Origin: Nematostella vectensis
Taxonomy: Eukaryota > Cnidaria > Anthozoa > Actiniaria > Edwardsiidae
DNA: 60,000 bases
Reading direction: 5' to 3'
NCBI RefSeq assembly: GCF_932526225.1
Contig: NC_064038.1
Coordinates: 9,053,070 to 9,113,069, forward strand
Made by a program: the position numbers and the translations under genes. The notes under the pieces are model-generated. The model was not told the origin of the DNA. It worked only from the letters and a program-made list of their open reading frames with translations, and did no database searches. This document shows positions 59,018-60,000 of the stretch, one piece after another (position 1 is the stretch's first letter; each line of letters opens with the position of its first letter).

Positions 59018-60000
59018 AACGATCAATGCAATTGAACGATCAATTGAAACTTATTCATTTGAGTTTTATTTTCTTCATTCCAGAATAATATACGAATTTT
59101 GGAAAATTTTCTTCTTACCTAACGGATCACAAAAGTCTTAGATAAACGTACGTTATCAGGTGTCGGTGGAATGTTAATAATTATTTATAAAGATTTAAAG
59201 TTTGTATGGCAAATACAGTATACACAAAGTAAAGAGAATAGCTATCAGCTAAATCAAATTAAAACTTAACCTGTTAAAATTTGATAACTTATCGTGGTCA
59301 TATGTGCAGCTTTTAGCGCGCATCACTGTTAAGCGATGAAAAAAAATCGTGTCGTTTGATAAAAAAAATGCCTGCTTTATCATCATAATCATTATTATTA
59401 TCATTATACAGCATACAGCCGCATTGTTGCATGATAGTAGATTAACATACCATATTTGGTATTGAAATTCCTCGTTCTGACCTGGGTTTGCAATAGCTGA
59501 CAGAGCCAAAAAATGGCATGAAATTATCCAATTCTTCATATATAAGCTCAAGATTCCGCATACAAGGAGTTCCTCTGACCAAAAGCTTAATTCCAAATTT
59601 TAAAGAAATTTAGAAGATATGAAATTTAGATATTAGCGAGCAAAGTTAGCTTGATTTTTTATCAAGGCCCGATCAGAGAATTCATACTTTGAACATTTGA
59701 AAATAGCACTTCAAGCCCCATATCTCGAAGACGAATCCATTAGAAAAAAAACAATTTTTGATATGTTGGTTTACATAACATAGGGAACCTCTATGCGAAA
59801 TTTAAGCTTACCGAAGTAAACCAGACCTTATTTTGGAAAAAACTTGCCTTTTTTTGCTCTCTGTCGCAATAGCTACACCTAACTGATTCGGCCCCTTCCC
59901 TGTGCCCCATTCGCCCATCTTCATCCCAATTCCTTCTTCTCTACCAAAAAAAACATAAATTACCAAACACCTAGGAATTCTGGTTGATTTTAAAACAACA

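Larger units (their letters stand above)
50859..60000. other. Right-hand intergenic interval
   Basis: About 9.1 kb with a minisatellite at 56370, a family B MITE at 58847 and a short tandem of TGTCGAATGACTA near 58434-58465. One possible isolated exon (54107-54198) is flanked by a pyrimidine-rich TTTTGCCACAG and a GTGAGG, but has no recognisable product. Nothing else is supported. Confidence 0.5.

Overview
The window looks like nuclear DNA of an invertebrate animal, most plausibly an anthozoan cnidarian such as a Nematostella-type sea anemone. The evidence is intron-rich genes with GT-AG splice sites, an AT-rich background with many G/C homopolymer runs, a single-exon rhodopsin-type receptor, an alpha-type nicotinic receptor subunit, and a dense population of DNA transposons and MITEs. 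The species call is inference; no rRNA, tRNA or mitochondrial marker is present to fix it.

Layout: 1-5.5 kb is a patchwork of DNA transposons: a MITE with a 6-bp target duplication (460-889), a MITE with a 9-bp duplication (1752-2122), and a 2.3-kb element with array-like inverted repeats (3172-5460) that contains a second element (4071-4936). From 5.49 to 11.42 kb, minus strand, lies TRMT13, the tRNA 2'-O-methyltransferase, of which 12 exons are visible; its last exon(s) appear to lie left of the window. From 13.23 to 25.71 kb, also minus strand, is a complete seven-exon nicotinic acetylcholine receptor-like subunit of 486 residues. Intron 2 of that gene holds an apparently intact TTAA-flanked DNA transposon with a two-exon Mutator-like transposase on the opposite strand (18997-22250), and its other introns hold several MITEs.

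From 25.7 to 36.4 kb and from 37.4 to 43.3 kb I see no supported host gene, only MITEs and tandem repeats. Between them is a single-exon class A GPCR of 308 residues (minus strand, 36446-37372) that lacks several otherwise conserved class A residues. At 43.3-45.2 kb is a decayed Ty3/Gypsy fragment (minus strand). At 45.5-46.2 kb is a TTAA-bounded inverted-repeat element. Only 108 bp further on is a full-length, probably young Ty3/Gypsy retrotransposon (46330-50853) with identical 145-bp LTRs, a 5-bp target duplication, a serine-tRNA primer site and one 1348-codon gag-pol frame. From 50.9 to 60 kb there is no supported gene, apart from a 17-bp minisatellite and one MITE.

The host genes are functionally unrelated (tRNA modification, ligand-gated cation channel, GPCR). 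The main biology visible is the transposon community. Several families can be defined from this window alone by termini and target duplications, with nested insertions giving relative ages. Several element ends lie within about 55 bp of a 5' splice site.
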